Below, piece by piece: positions 13,647-25,263 of a stretch of 64,000 nucleotides of DNA (positions are counted from its first letter, which is position 1; the number at the start of each line of letters is the position of its first letter). Under the pieces are notes generated by a model. That model saw only the letters and a program-made list of their open reading frames with translations. It made no database searches and was not told the origin of the DNA. This DNA is from Moringa oleifera (Eukaryota > Streptophyta > Magnoliopsida > Brassicales > Moringaceae). The stretch covers positions 1,364,001 through 1,428,000 of the forward strand of contig JAJFZO010000433.1 in the NCBI GenBank assembly GCA_021397835.1, in the 5' to 3' direction. The position numbers and the translations under genes are program-made.

Positions 13647-13734
13647 TACCTTTAGAGTGAACTGTCTGAGAGAGAAAGAAAATGGCAGGAACCAGAACAG
13701 AGAAGAAGAGGCCAAGTTTGGGAAGAGAGGCCAT
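12722..13734 (-). CDS. GPI-anchored secreted protein of the At5g19230/At5g19250 type (193 aa)
   Basis: Two exons: 13734-13650 and 13218-12722, joining in phase 1 (85+497 nt = 194 codons with stop). The first 27 or so residues are a signal peptide (MASLPKLGLFFSVLVPAIFF...HSK). The mature part starts DEKDNLLQAINSYRSSLNL, then KNDNAGCLADQVAEQL, QPCPGTS, LLSKCKIDVNSTRDGAILPV, VLTNYTRTNYAKYLNDSKYT and DDWMVVVLSTNSPAGSF. The C-terminus has small residues (AGSS) followed by a hydrophobic tail (LPLVAAAAAFFSLLV), a GPI-attachment signal. The pattern of cysteines and the INSYR...LNL start match the plant 'uncharacterised GPI-anchored protein' family; its biochemical role is unknown. It would sit on the outer face of the plasma membrane. 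Intron 1 begins with a (CT)n microsatellite only a few bases from the donor. Confidence 0.88.
13614..13643. repeat. (GA)n microsatellite abutting a splice donor
   Basis: About 14 GA units on the plus strand, (CT)n in the sense of the GPI-anchored protein gene. It lies 5-35 nt inside intron 1, right after the donor at 13649-13648. Confidence 0.9.
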
Positions 13735-14445
13735 AGTTTTTCTCAAACACACAAGAAATTAAACCAAGCAGACAGAAATGCTTCCCTGCAGCAAGAAGAG
13801 ACCAAAGATTATTAATAAACGAAGAGGAGGCAATAACTGAAAGAGATGGGTTTCTTATAACTTCTCCCTGACTTATCCTATAATATCTGAATCGGATTCT
13901 AAGATTTTCTTTTTCATTTTCTCGGATTCTGCCTTGAAAGCCAAGGTGATTACAGGTGCCAATCTTGCTCGATAAAGAAGTTGAAGGGACACGCATCGAC
14001 TTGCTTCGTGACCCACGTTGCACACATGCAGAGCCCTTTAAAACTCCCCGTTTCGTGCTTATCTTCTTCGCCACAGAGAATTCTTACTTGATATATATAA
14101 TACGAAATACTAATTAAACTACATGCTTTTACGAATCTGAAGTCAACTAGATCATCGGTTTCTTTGGAATCCATCCCGTGAACGCGGTTGACATGACACG
14201 TGGAGACTCTGATGGCCACCTGTCACCACGTGTTTATCCTCTCTGATCTGAACCGTATAACTTCTGAAGTGAACGCCTGTGTGTGCTATATATATGATTC
14301 GTCGCTTAGTTTCTTGTTCCAGAGCCTTAACAGGATTTCGCGGTTTCCAAACAAAACCCATCTGAGAAGTCACTGGAAAATTGATTTTCCTGCCATAGAT
14401 AGATCCTTTCTTTGGGAGTGTTGTGTTAGATCAGTGAAAGTAAGA
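13735..14445. promoter_or_regulatory. Shared divergent promoter of the GPI-protein and SDR genes
   Basis: The GPI-protein start codon (13734, minus) and the first SDR start codon (14446, plus) are only 711 bp apart and point away from each other. The interval contains two CACGTG G-box/ABRE cores, at 14197-14202 and 14227-14232, and a TATATATA at about 14287-14294, placed for transcription of the SDR. The SDR family here is seed/ABA-associated in other plants, so ABRE control is plausible but inferred. Confidence 0.6.
14197..14232. promoter_or_regulatory. Paired CACGTG G-box/ABRE elements
   Basis: Two CACGTG hexamers 30 bp apart in the contexts gaCACGTGgag and acCACGTGttt. The second occurs in a GTCACCACGT string that also appears upstream of the tandem SDR copy at about 17241-17250, where it reads CACGTA. 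They lie 55-90 bp upstream of the TATATATA stretch. Confidence 0.6.
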
Positions 14446-15685
14446 ATGGCTTCTGGTTTTCCTCCTCAAAGACAGGAGAGGCAGCCTGGACAAGAGCATG
14501 CCATGGATCCGCAGCCTCAGTTCACGTGCCCCGACTACAAACCATCCAACAAGCTCCTTGTAGGTTTCTCTTTCTCTACACATTCATGCATACATTCATA
14601 TATATGCGATCATATTAATCTGCTGCATATGGATCATAAGGGATTCATTTGGAAGCAATGGATCCAAGATATGGCTTAATAAGCTGAATCTTGATGGATC
14701 ACAGATGTGATCATATTCGGAAACTTGTGCAGGGAAAAGTGGCGCTGGTGACGGGTGGGGACTCAGGGATCGGGCGAGCTGTGTGCCACTGCTTTGCTTT
14801 AGAGGGAGCAACTGTGGCCTTCACTTACGTGAGGCCTCAGGAAGACAAGGACGCACAGGAAACTCTGCAAATGATAAGGAAGGTGAAGAATCCTGAAGCC
14901 AGGGATCCCATTGCAGTGGCTGCAGATTTGGGGTTTGATGAGAACTGCAAAAGGGTTGTGGATGAAGTAGTGAGTGCCTTTGGCTGCGTTGATATTCTGA
15001 TCAACAATGCCGCCGAGCAGTACGAGTGCAGCTCGGTTGAGGAGATTGATGAAGAAAGGCTTGAAAGAGTGTTCAGAACTAATATCTTCTCTTACTTCTT
15101 CATGACCAGGTACCTAAAATCAAATCCAATCCTCCCGTGTTAATTTCATCATTCTAATCTTGAAAACTCAGATGATATGTAAGGACGATCGGTGTTTTCA
15201 GGCATGCACTGAAGCACATGAAGGAGGGGAGTGCCATCATCAACACTGCTTCGGTGAATGCATACAAGGGAAACGCCAAGCTGCTTGATTACACGTCAAC
15301 GAAAGGCGCCATTGTTGCCTTCACCAGAGGACTGGCTCTGCAGCTTGTGAAGAGAGGCATTCGTGTTAATGGCGTTGCACCAGGACCCATCTGGACTCCA
15401 TTGATTCCGGCATCCTTCACTGAAGAGGAGTGTGAGAGCTTTGGATCCCAAGTGCCCATGAAAAGAGCTGGTCAGCCTGTTGAGGTGGCACCCTCCTATG
15501 TTTTCCTGGCCTGCAGCCATTGCTCCTCTTACATGACCGGCCAGGTCCTCCATCCTAATGGTATGTCACTGATGACTACATAACTTGTGTATATCCAACA
15601 GCTCACCGTCTAACAGGTTGGCTCCATTGATGATGTCTTACTTTTGTTGGTTGATGTTGCAGGTGGTACAGTAGTGAATGCTTGA
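14446..15685 (+). CDS. Short-chain dehydrogenase, glucose/ribitol dehydrogenase or aldehyde reductase type, copy 1 (290 aa)
   Basis: Four exons: 14446-14559, 14733-15109, 15202-15560, 15663-15685 (114+377+359+23 nt). NAD(P)-binding Rossmann enzyme of the classical SDR superfamily. The N-terminal extension MASGFPPQRQERQPGQEH leads into the glycine motif VTGGDSGIGRAV (around residue 45), NNAAEQYE (cofactor-binding NNAG-like), a SVNAYKG serine and the catalytic YTSTKGA Tyr-x-x-x-Lys, then RVNGVAPGPIWTPLIP. The family is annotated in plants as glucose and ribitol dehydrogenase homologue or NADPH-dependent aldehyde reductase and is linked to seed maturation and detoxification of reactive carbonyls. 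The true substrate cannot be read from sequence. There is no obvious plastid transit peptide. A tandem paralogue follows 1.8 kb downstream. Confidence 0.88.
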
Positions 15686-17481
15686 AGGGGACATGTGCTT
15701 ATCTGGTTTCTGGTGTTTTCGTAATCTGACATATAGCCTCCGTGTTTTGTCATGTCAGTAGTGGTTCTTGATGGTTCCAAGGGAGCTTGTCTTACATTTT
15801 TGTGCACTTAACAAGACACGAACCTGTTGGAGGGTTTTGTAGTTAAAATGGTGATGTTTCTAGTTTCTTAAATGGCTGTTTTTCTCCATATATGGTGATC
15901 TTCAATGTCTTAAATCACTTGAATATCTTCTGTCAAAAGTAATGTCTAAGCTTTGGCCCAAAAATATTTGTCAGAGCCTTAATGGTGGTTGAATGATGCT
16001 TTCTGGAAAGCTGAAAACTGTGAAACAGAGGAAATAAGAAAACCTGAAACATGAAATTTGAACCTGTTGCTGCAGATTTAGATCTAAAATGAAAATGATT
16101 CTGGAATGTCTGAACAGACACCGAACCGTTCTTGCTGATTAAGCAACATATGCTGTATTCTGAATCCATCTGAAAAAGATTCTGGATTGGCCTGAAGGGA
16201 AACCCAATATACGTCTGTAGAGAGGTGCTATAACCATCTGAACTAAGTTGCAGAGCTTCAGTTGTAATATAAAAATTAGGAAAAGATTGAGAAAAATACA
16301 ATTCACATGGACACCTATGCACAGATTAAACAGAACAAGAAAGCAAATGGTTTCACTGCCTATTTCTCCATCTGCAGCTTGAATTTGAAAGCAAGGGCTT
16401 CAGGTTTATGTCACCTGCATATGTTTCTGGGACTTCTTGTAGCTGTTCTTTTTTTTCTGGGTATTGGAGATATCAGGGGTAGGTGACTGAATAACAATGG
16501 TGGGCAATGGAGTCAGCCTGCAGCACTAAAACCAAAATCCCAGGCTTCTCTGAAGCAGCAGCATAAGAATGGCATTGTTTCACTTGATCTATCCACACGA
16601 TATGCAGCCGTTCTTAGCTTTATTTCAATCTAATTATCATGATTCCAAGCGAGAGAGTGCAGTGATATCTTTTAATGCCAGAATCGCTTCCAAGTTAAAC
16701 TAAACCAAAATTAAGCAATCGGAAGGCATCTGATATGCAGCATTTGCGCTCCTGATTTAGCCAGCTCCAAGAAAGACAGAAGGCCAATTATGTATAAACA
16801 GGGTTCTCTCCTGTCACTTATATTCTGAGAATCTTTGTTCTGAAACATCCTGAAAAAGCTATTGTGTAGGTAACAAAACCAATCTTTACATTGTAATTAA
16901 ATATTAGTCACATAGTCCAAACACCCAAATGATCATCTTGTTCCACCTATTGATACAATTGGTTTTCAGTGCATGAATCCATGGTGAGCAAAAGCTCTCA
17001 ACACCCCATCTGTACCTTAAAAGTAGAGTGAATATTCATGCTGAAGAGACACTTATCAGTAGCTACCAATCCCAAGTGGCGCACATGCAAGACCATCAAG
17101 TCTCTCCATATCTCCTGTTGTATACTTTGTATACAAGCAATTTCTCGAATAATACACAACATAACATAGATTTGTCTGTACACAGGATCTGTCGAGCTGC
17201 ATGGTGTTGACAGGCCACGCTCTCTCCTTCACTGCCACCAGTCACCACGTATTCACATTCAAGTCTAGCTTGTAACATCTAAGGCTACATCTCCAGAGCT
17301 AGAGAGACTGCAAGGCCTGTGTAAACTGTATATATAAATATGTTATCTCACTTAGTTTGCTCTGCAAGGGCCTTGACAAGTGTTCCAGTTTCATTTTCTG
17401 GATTTCTAAAGAAACCAACCTGAGAATTAGTTTCCGACCACAGAGAGATCTGTCTTTGGGCGTAGAACAGTGTTTGTAAGG
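15686..17481. other. Spacer between tandem SDR genes
   Basis: Begins with the 3' UTR of SDR copy 1 (to roughly 15930). The middle holds no coding-like frame and no recognisable repeat. The right end (about 17200-17481) is the promoter and leader of copy 2, with GTCACCACGTA at 17241 and TATATAAATA at 17331-17340. Confidence 0.5.
17331..17340 (+). promoter_or_regulatory. TATA box of SDR copy 2
   Basis: TATATAAATA 142 bp upstream of the start codon at 17482. A similar TATATATA lies 150-160 bp upstream of the copy 1 start codon, so the two promoters keep the same geometry. Confidence 0.55.
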
Positions 17482-18573
17482 ATGGCCTCTGGTTTTCCTC
17501 CTCAGAAACAGGAGTTGCAGCCTGGAAAAGAGCATGTCATGGAACCCCAGCCTCAGTTCACCAGGCCTGAGTACAAGCCCTCCAACAAACTCCACGTCTC
17601 TCTCTCTTTCTCTCTCTCTATGACAGAACTCTCTCTTTCTCTCTCTCTATGACAGAACTACACATAGCTTAGTTCTGCAAGTCTGTTTTTTGTCTTGCAT
17701 GAGTGCAACTGACCATTGAAGCTCTTATGCAGGGGAAGGTGACGCTAGTAACAGGGGGTGACTCGGGGATCGGACGAGCAGTGGCACACTGCTTTGCCTT
17801 AGAGGGTGGAACAGTAGCCTTCACGTACGTGAGAGCTCATGAGGACAAGGACGCACTGGACACTCTCGACATCCTAAGGAAGGCGAAGACGGAAGAAGCC
17901 AAGGACCCCATCGCAATAGCTGCAGACTTGGGGTTTGATGACAACTGCAAAAGGGTCGTCGACGAAGTGGTGAATGCCTATGGCCGCATCGACATTCTAG
18001 TCAACAACGCCGCTGAGCAGCACGAAAGCGAGGCCATTGAACAGATCGATGAAGCAAGGCTCGAGAGGGTGTTCAGGACCAATATCTTCTCTCATTTCTT
18101 CATGACAAGGTATATACAGAATCAAATGCTCTGTTAATTCTGAATCCTTTAAATGAATTACAATGGGGACAGTGATCCTTGATGGTGGTAGGCATGCCGT
18201 GAAGCACATGAAGGAGGGGAGCGCCATCATCAACAGTACTTCAGTGACTGCATACAAGGGAAGCCCCAAGCTCCTTGATTACACAGCAACCAAAGGGGCG
18301 ATTGTGGCCTTTACTCGAGCACTTGCTTTGCAACTGGTGAAGAGAGGCATCCGGGTGAATGGTGTGGCACCAGGACCTGTCTGGACACCGTTGATCGCGG
18401 CCTCATTTACTGAAGAGGAGACTAGTAGCTTTGGGTCTGAGACTCCAATGGGAAGAGCTGCTCAGCCTACTGAGATTGCCCCTTGTTATGTCTTCCTCTC
18501 CTGCAACCACTGCTCCTCTTACATGACTGGCCAGATCCTCCATCCTAATGGAGGCGCCATAGTGAATGGTTGA
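17482..18573 (+). CDS. Short-chain dehydrogenase, tandem copy 2 (290 aa), last intron absent
   Basis: Three exons: 17482-17595, 17733-18109, 18192-18573. The first two exons are exactly as long as in copy 1 (114 and 377 nt) and the protein is also 290 aa. Motifs are conserved: VTGGDSGIGRAV, NNAAEQHESEA, STSVTAYKG, YTATKGA (catalytic Tyr/Lys), RVNGVAPGPVWTPL, ending HPNGGAIVNG. In copy 1 the HPNG codons are interrupted by a 102-bp intron; here the reading frame runs straight through. The first intron contains a perfect-looking 29-bp tandem duplication of CT-rich sequence ending atgacagaact (17602-17659). Same family and likely same type of reaction as copy 1. Both copies look functional, with no stops or lost catalytic residues. 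Confidence 0.88.
17602..17659 (+). repeat. 29-bp tandem duplication in SDR copy 2 intron 1
   Basis: Two adjacent CT-rich units each ending tatgacagaact, immediately after the exon 1 donor region. Confidence 0.8.
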
Positions 18574-20346
18574 TCGAATCCATACAAGGAACTTGTTGCT
18601 TTTGTGGGTCTTGCTGTTTGTCTTGTTGGTGTATGTTTCATGCTAAGTATGTCTCTGTAAGAGGGGATGACCTGAAGACATGACGGTACTGGTCTGAAGT
18701 TGGCAACTTTAGAAGAGAAGCTATAATGTTGGGTGTGGAAAGCTCTCTTTGTGCATAACAAAGTTGTAAGCAGAAATAAGATCAATGATGCTTTGGCTCC
18801 TCTGGTTGGGGCATCATTGCTGGTCTAAAGTGGGATGTCTATATCTGTTTTGCTTTTGAAATGGCACAATTCCAATCTAAGTTCACCAGTAAACCATTAC
18901 AACCTCCTGGATTCAGATGATTAAACTGTTTCTGGGAGGAGATAACGCACAATCAGGAGCTTTTGTCCTGATGAAGAAACCAACAGAACCAAGCATGTGA
19001 GATTATCTTAGGATGATTCATAAGAAGTTGAACTAGATGGTAAAACTTTTCTTGGGAGCAGATAAAAGCAGGATCAGGAGCAATCCTCTTGAGGAAACTA
19101 ATAGAATATTGTAAGAAGTTAAAAAAGATACTGTTCTTGGGAGGAGATAAAAGCAACAATCAGAAGCTCTATCTTGTTGAGGAAACTAATAGAACTAAGC
19201 ATTTGAGATACCTTAGAAGATGAGAAAGAACCGGAGTAGAAAGGCAAAAGTCTATGAATGGATGTTTAGCTAATGACCCCTGATGAAAAAACATACAAAA
19301 AAGAAGCAAGGACTTGGGCAAGCATAGGGTTCTTGAAACCTAAATGGGTGGAAGAGATTGACCCAAGTATTATTAGAAGAAAAAGGGCTTGCAGAACTAT
19401 CAGGGCCATGCTGTTGTCAGCTTTTCCCAGCTTCTCAAAGAAATGGAACACCATTTGAGTTTATTGGGACCAAAAAGTTGCAGACTTGCAAGTGTGTCCA
19501 GACTCAAGAGAGCCAGCAAAGCAGGGCATGTCAAAGTTCCCCAGATATTTTAGCACAAGAAACCATAACTAGTTGGAATCCAAAAGCCACCTAGTCACTC
19601 TTATACTATTTTCTCAGAGTTTCACCACAAAGAAACCACAGGAAGTAAGAAGCCAAGTGCAACCCTCTTGAAGAGAAGTCTTTGAAATATTCTACCACAC
19701 GATGTCTCAAGTTAAAATGGATGAATGGGTGAATCTGAAACCGTTCAACTACGAGACTGACACATTCATCAAAAGGACAGAAACCACACAAAAGAACCAG
19801 ATGTTATGGGTATCTCCCAAGTTTATGAAGCCAACCAATGAACAGCTATCATGTGTTATCAGCTACTGCATTCTCTCTCAGCCATTGCCATTAATGTGCA
19901 TAAAGCACATGTATCAATGCATGTTTTGTAAGATATGAGTTTTGTTGGCTTGAATTTGGCCACATATATCTAATGTCAAACAATAACCATTATATAAAAA
20001 TGGCAGTGGGAAATACATTAAACCTGTGGAAAGATCACTTGGCATCAATCAAGAATTCCTCATTAAATGGCGAAGTAGAATACATTTACACCAGTGAAAA
20101 TCTCACTTGGCATCAATCAGGAGCTCATTATTCATGCAGATCTTCACGAACTACAATTCCTGTGTGACTTGTGACTTATAAGAAAGAAAAATTTGACACA
20201 AACCCAGATTGTTACCCAAAGAAGACGACAAAATACAGTAATTAATGTACAGGCAGCACAGATGGAAAGAAACAGCTACAACATTAGACAATACAATTTT
20301 TAATAAAAAACAAACTGGTTTGCTGTAACCTCTTGCTCATCTAGAA
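18574..20346. other. Intergenic between SDR copy 2 and mevalonate kinase 3' ends
   Basis: Convergent 3' ends. It contains the SDR 3' UTR, a three-unit degenerate tandem repeat (18917-19220), and then unremarkable DNA. The open frames near 19270-19940 show no family signature and overlap in several frames, so I do not call them genes. Confidence 0.5.
18917..19220. repeat. Three-copy degenerate tandem repeat
   Basis: A unit built around CTTGGGAGGAGATAAAAGCA, AATCAGGAGC, and GAGGAAACTAATAGAA occurs three times, with cores starting at about 18931, 19051 and 19136. A shared flank AAGCATnTGAGATwnCTTAG follows units 1 and 3. Unit spacing is uneven (about 120 and 86 bp), so indels have accumulated. 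Confidence 0.75.
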
Positions 20347-23300
20347 TCAGGAGGACCCATCAAAGCAAACCTGAACACCGTTGCCACCAATTCCTGCAGT
20401 CAAACATTGGAATCCACAGGACTCCAATTCTGCAGTTACCTTGTCAATCACAGTTCCTGATAGCACTGATTCATGTAGTCAAGGGATAAACGAAGATAAA
20501 TGGATCTGAAGAATATAAGCATCATAACCCGCAAGAATACATTGACAACCTTTCACTGTTAGTTATTATTGTTACTGTTATCAGATAGTAGACAAGATTA
20601 AGCTTCTAGCAATAGGTTCCAAATCATGCTAACACAGTTCTGGTGTTTATTGTTTCAAACCCAAGCATGATCACTATAAATTAGTTTAATTTCTGTTGTC
20701 AAGAAACCTTGTCTTCTTAGTCTCCCTATTGATTTCAGCTATACACATAATGCAATACAGAAAAGCTCTCATATTCTACCTCTCCATGCATAAAACTTGA
20801 TACAGGAATCCCTATGCATTACAAACTTTTATCTTTCCTACACTTCAAGCTGTTTGACAGCACGCCCATGCAGACGCACTGACTTTCTAAATTTTATGCT
20901 CCACATAAATGCAAATTCACATGCTTCAGGATCACCTTTATTATTTCTTTCTGGGGTAAAACTGGCAATAATTGTCTCCCAAATAAACTTTTATGTGCTT
21001 TTCAAAAGCATACCATTGAAATTCTTCAAAAGTCCCAAAAATGAAAATTTGGAGTTTGATGTAAAAATACTGATGATAGCTGTGGTGAAAAGTATGTTCC
21101 AAGAAGTTGAAAGCTATGCAACAGAAGAATCAAGGAGAAGACAAATTTACAGTCCAGCAAGATCAAATTAATCATCTGTTGCCACAGAAGTCAGTAGAAA
21201 GAAATACTAGTCTGAGACTCTTACCACAAGATGTCTTCTGACGCACTTAAGCATCACCGTTATTAAGTTCACAACAGTATTCTACCAAGTCTACCTGATG
21301 AAGCAACACCTGCTACTCTAACTGTGAAAATCATAGCAAAAGACAAGCTAGGAGAGTTACACAAACAGGCAGAGAGGTTTCTAGATAAAAATTTTATAGA
21401 TACATTCAGAAACAACCAACATTATCTAAGAATACTGCCAAGGCAGTCATCACATAACACCAGATATAAACAGTCAGGGAAAAAAAAAAAAAACGGAAAC
21501 AAACAAATCCAAAGGTGTAAAACAGAATAAGAAAGAGGATACAGGTTGGCAACAGTGTCAGCACACAGCCCCCACCTCCAGCACCCGTCAACTTGGAAGC
21601 TAACTTGTACTTCAATGTTGTCCGAAGAACAGTTTCTATGGAAGCATGGCTGACCCCCATACATTGGAGCAAACCTTGATTCATTTCTATCAGTTCTTCT
21701 AGCCTCTCTTCCTTCTCAGTTATAGAAAGGGTATCAGGTGCAGGTGACTGGATAATAGAAGACAGTTCCTTGCTAATGGAGTCAACAGCATTAAACACAG
21801 AACTCATGGCATCAGGGTGCCTCAAGGTCCTCTCTGAAACACCAGCAACTAATGCCTTTGTATTCCTCCCGACTTTGGTGTTCGTAATTAGCATTTTCAG
21901 TGGCATACTAGACTTGATACGCGTTAGACTACCTGATATGAACTTGATCATGTTGCCTGATTGCATGAGAAAATTAGTTACACAACCTTCAAAAAGAGTA
22001 ATCTATTGCCTTTACAAGATATAGAAGAAATCAAGTCAATAGAAATATTTGTTTTCTAGTCTAAAAATAATGTTAAAATAGCTGTAGGAGTAAGTGGCAA
22101 AGCTCACATGGAAAAGGTTCAATGTAACGAATCAAAGGAGACAAAAATACCACATGAACTTATACACTCTGACAGATCTGGGACAACCATATGTGCAATC
22201 TAAAAATTAAGTTTCTCTCTATCATGTTCATATTCTCTCAAGTAAACTATGATAAATTCAATTTAAATTATTTTGGCAACCAGATATTATTACTTCATCC
22301 ACATTAATATGTTGAATTACTAATGGAAATTGGAAGTTTTTATTCCACAATTCTGTAATAAATCTCACTAGAGCATCCATTACATTCACTTTTACATAAT
22401 TCCTTTCATGATATATTTGTAATGTTACCACTAGCTTTAGGATTATCTCATATCTTTCAAATTCTACTCCACGGGAAACTTTGAAGGCCATAGAAACGTA
22501 ACATGTAGCACCAAGGGATGCCTCCCATATACATGTGTAAATTAGATATCTAGACATCGGGATTTCTATAAACTATATATAATTGCTTAATTGAAAGAAG
22601 TAGAGCTCTCATAAACAGAGAGGTTATTAGAATAAGATGCATTTATTTCATGCAGGTCATGGTAGTTGCATACCATATGTGCTGACTGTGTTGTCAAGTC
22701 CAGATGGCTTTCCATGAATTATCTTTTCACCTTCAAAAGCCCATTTGTTCAATAATTCGAGATCTGTATCATCAAAAGTCAACCACCCTTGTTGAATCAT
22801 GTCCACATTAACGGAACCTGACAAAGCGAGCAGAGCAGCAGAGAGTGCAACACAAAAGGCAGCAGATGAACCAAGGCCTGCACCAAGCGGAAGTTCAGAA
22901 GTAACAACCACTGTAGCAGGTCTATATCTGAAAAATGAAGGTGATTGAATCAGAAATCAAGATAGAAAGACGAAATTTTCTAAAGATATCAACCAACATA
23001 TGATGCATACCCGATAATAGAGGTGTATAACCAAAGAAAAGCCAGCACTCCAGAAGCAAGTCCAATTTTTGCCTCTGGAAATTGTTTCTCATCAACCAGA
23101 CTTGCAAGAGACTTATGGGCTTCCATAGAGCACGACATGGGTGTCAATGCAGAAGGACGACTTGAGTCCGACAGCGCTTCTTTGATTCTTTGAATGGGCC
23201 ATGCAAATTCTAATGCTATATCCTTGAGGTGGAGGTTTAGTATGTCATCATTCTCTGTTGGAAACAAACCAAAAAGAATAAATGTCTAATGGGAATCTAG

Positions 23301-25263
23301 TCAAGAGAGATCCACCATTAATTCAGCCACTTAATACATAAATAAAGGAATGAATAAAAATATATATAAGTTTCCATAACAGTCTAACCAATCCAATCTC
23401 GCTTTTACTTCTCAAAACTTTCATTACTATAACCAGATAACAGAAAAGGGAATTCCAAACCATCTATTTTTAATCTTTTTCTTTCTAAGGGATGGGAGAT
23501 AAAGTAAGTTATGCAAATAGATTGATGCTTCTGATGCGCAAAAACTTACTTTATCATACTTTGATCATGAAACATCATATTGTCTATCACTATGATAATA
23601 TAGGAAATCTTAAAGGTACTTGAAAGAGTCACCAAATTTTCAGCTGTAATTAAAAAATTTTACTGATTCATACTTCATCACAATTGAACTGAGAACCTTA
23701 CAGATTAGACAAGTTGTTGTCCAATCACTAAGGGACTGCTTTTGGAACGATAAGCATACAGTATAAGAAACCAGGTCACCTTTAACCCTAGACAAGAGGA
23801 GCTTAGGTTTACATATTATATATGTATTGCACGTCAACTTCTTAATTCATACTCAGAACATAACAAGCATTGGTTAATTAAGTCCGGTTTGTACGACTGA
23901 CCGTGTCCTGTTCCTAAATTATAGTTCTATATGCAAAAGTTAGCGTTTCCCTTTTTTCATACATGAGATATCAAAAAGATTCAATACGGTGAAAGTAATA
24001 GTTCGTTCAAAGTCTTGTGCAGTGGAAGTGGGGTGGAGGAAGCAAGGTTCCTTTTATGTCCATATGTTGAATAAACAAAATGTTGCAATTAATAGGATCA
24101 TCAATACAAACTAGCAATTTGGTAGTCGAAACTCAGAAGTCCTTAACCTGTTCTATTCTCATTATTTATGAAACTTGGCCATGTAATTATCACATGGGAG
24201 AATAAGGATCTAGGACGCACTTGGATTGGATTGGAACTGAAAGACTGGATGCTCCAGACCTTGTTGTTGATTAAAACATGGGAGAATAATTTAATCAGCC
24301 TCAGTATGAGGAATAGGACAATAGAGAAGCTGGTTCGAGAATGTGAAAAATTATCATATGCTCCTTGATAACACAGAACCACTTGCATGAGAACCTTATA
24401 CCATAACAAAATATAATAATGGAAGCAGGAAAGAAATAAATTATCGTGCAACAGATAGTGAAAGGGCTCAACTTGACACGTATTCAGACACTTGAGCAAA
24501 ATAACAATAAAAACTGGTAGAGGAGTATTCCCAAACTGATTCATGTAATTATGGCTGATTGATGACTGCGTAAGATCTCCCTGGCCAGTCATCACTGATA
24601 CAAAATTTTAAGAGGGTATCTTCTTAACATCATTACAAACACATCCACAGCAATCTGACACAAAAATCCCCATTCCTGCACATTTAGCTCATCACAAATA
24701 CACAATCAAACCAAATTAACAAAACTCGGAACTAAGAAAAAAGGAGATACCAAAAGAGAACTTTGGTTTCTTCAGATCATCATTTAAAGCAAACTGAAAT
24801 CGCCCCTAGCTCAAAAATTCACTTGAACAAATGCAGCTCCCCGAATAACCATTCAAAGAAAAGAAGAAGACCAATGATCAAAACATTTGAAGCAGCATCT
24901 AGCGAAATACAACATATATCCACCTCATCCCAGAAGGTTATCTCTCAATCAACATGTCACAAAATCCAAAACCAAAAAGGTCAAGTAAACTTCACCACGG
25001 CACACTCAAACATCAACAAAAAGTCAACAAGAAGAGCATCAGAGCAAAATTTCGCAAAACAAGATTCAAATGCAAAAACAACATATACGTATCCAAAACA
25101 AGAGCTTATCTGTTTCACAAACGTATGTACCTGGATGAGAAGGAAAGCGAACAGAGACATAGGTGTAGAGATTAATCGAGGCAGCAACTGCGGTGGATCC
25201 ATGAACCACCGCGTGCTCCCCGGCGAGTATGACTTTCCCTGGAGCTCTTGCTTTCACTGACAT
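20347..25263 (-). CDS. MVK: Mevalonate kinase (387 aa)
   Basis: Phosphorylates mevalonate to mevalonate-5-phosphate with ATP in the cytosolic/peroxisomal mevalonate pathway to sterols and other isoprenoids. Five exons: 25263-25131, 23254-23011, 22927-22674, 21956-21543, 20465-20347 (133, 244, 254, 414, 119 nt; 388 codons with stop). The start [20 protein letters not shown] is the typical family N-terminus, with the conserved Lys and GEHAVVHG. The GHMP kinase ATP loop [14 protein letters not shown] lies near residue 135, [14 protein letters not shown] (catalytic Asp) follows, and [15 protein letters not shown] (GHMP motif 3) lies near 340. Length agrees with plant mevalonate kinases. Intron 1 is long (1.9 kb). 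The last exon ends [19 protein letters not shown]. No defects are seen. Confidence 0.95.

Noticed and set aside
13363..13815. Plus-strand 150-aa frame with a RERERERE run
   Set aside because: Driven by the (GA)n microsatellite and lying over exon 1/intron 1 of the minus-strand GPI-protein gene.
19266..19938. Several overlapping 60-78-aa frames on both strands
   Set aside because: Mutually overlapping, low-complexity, no family signature, and located between convergent 3' ends.
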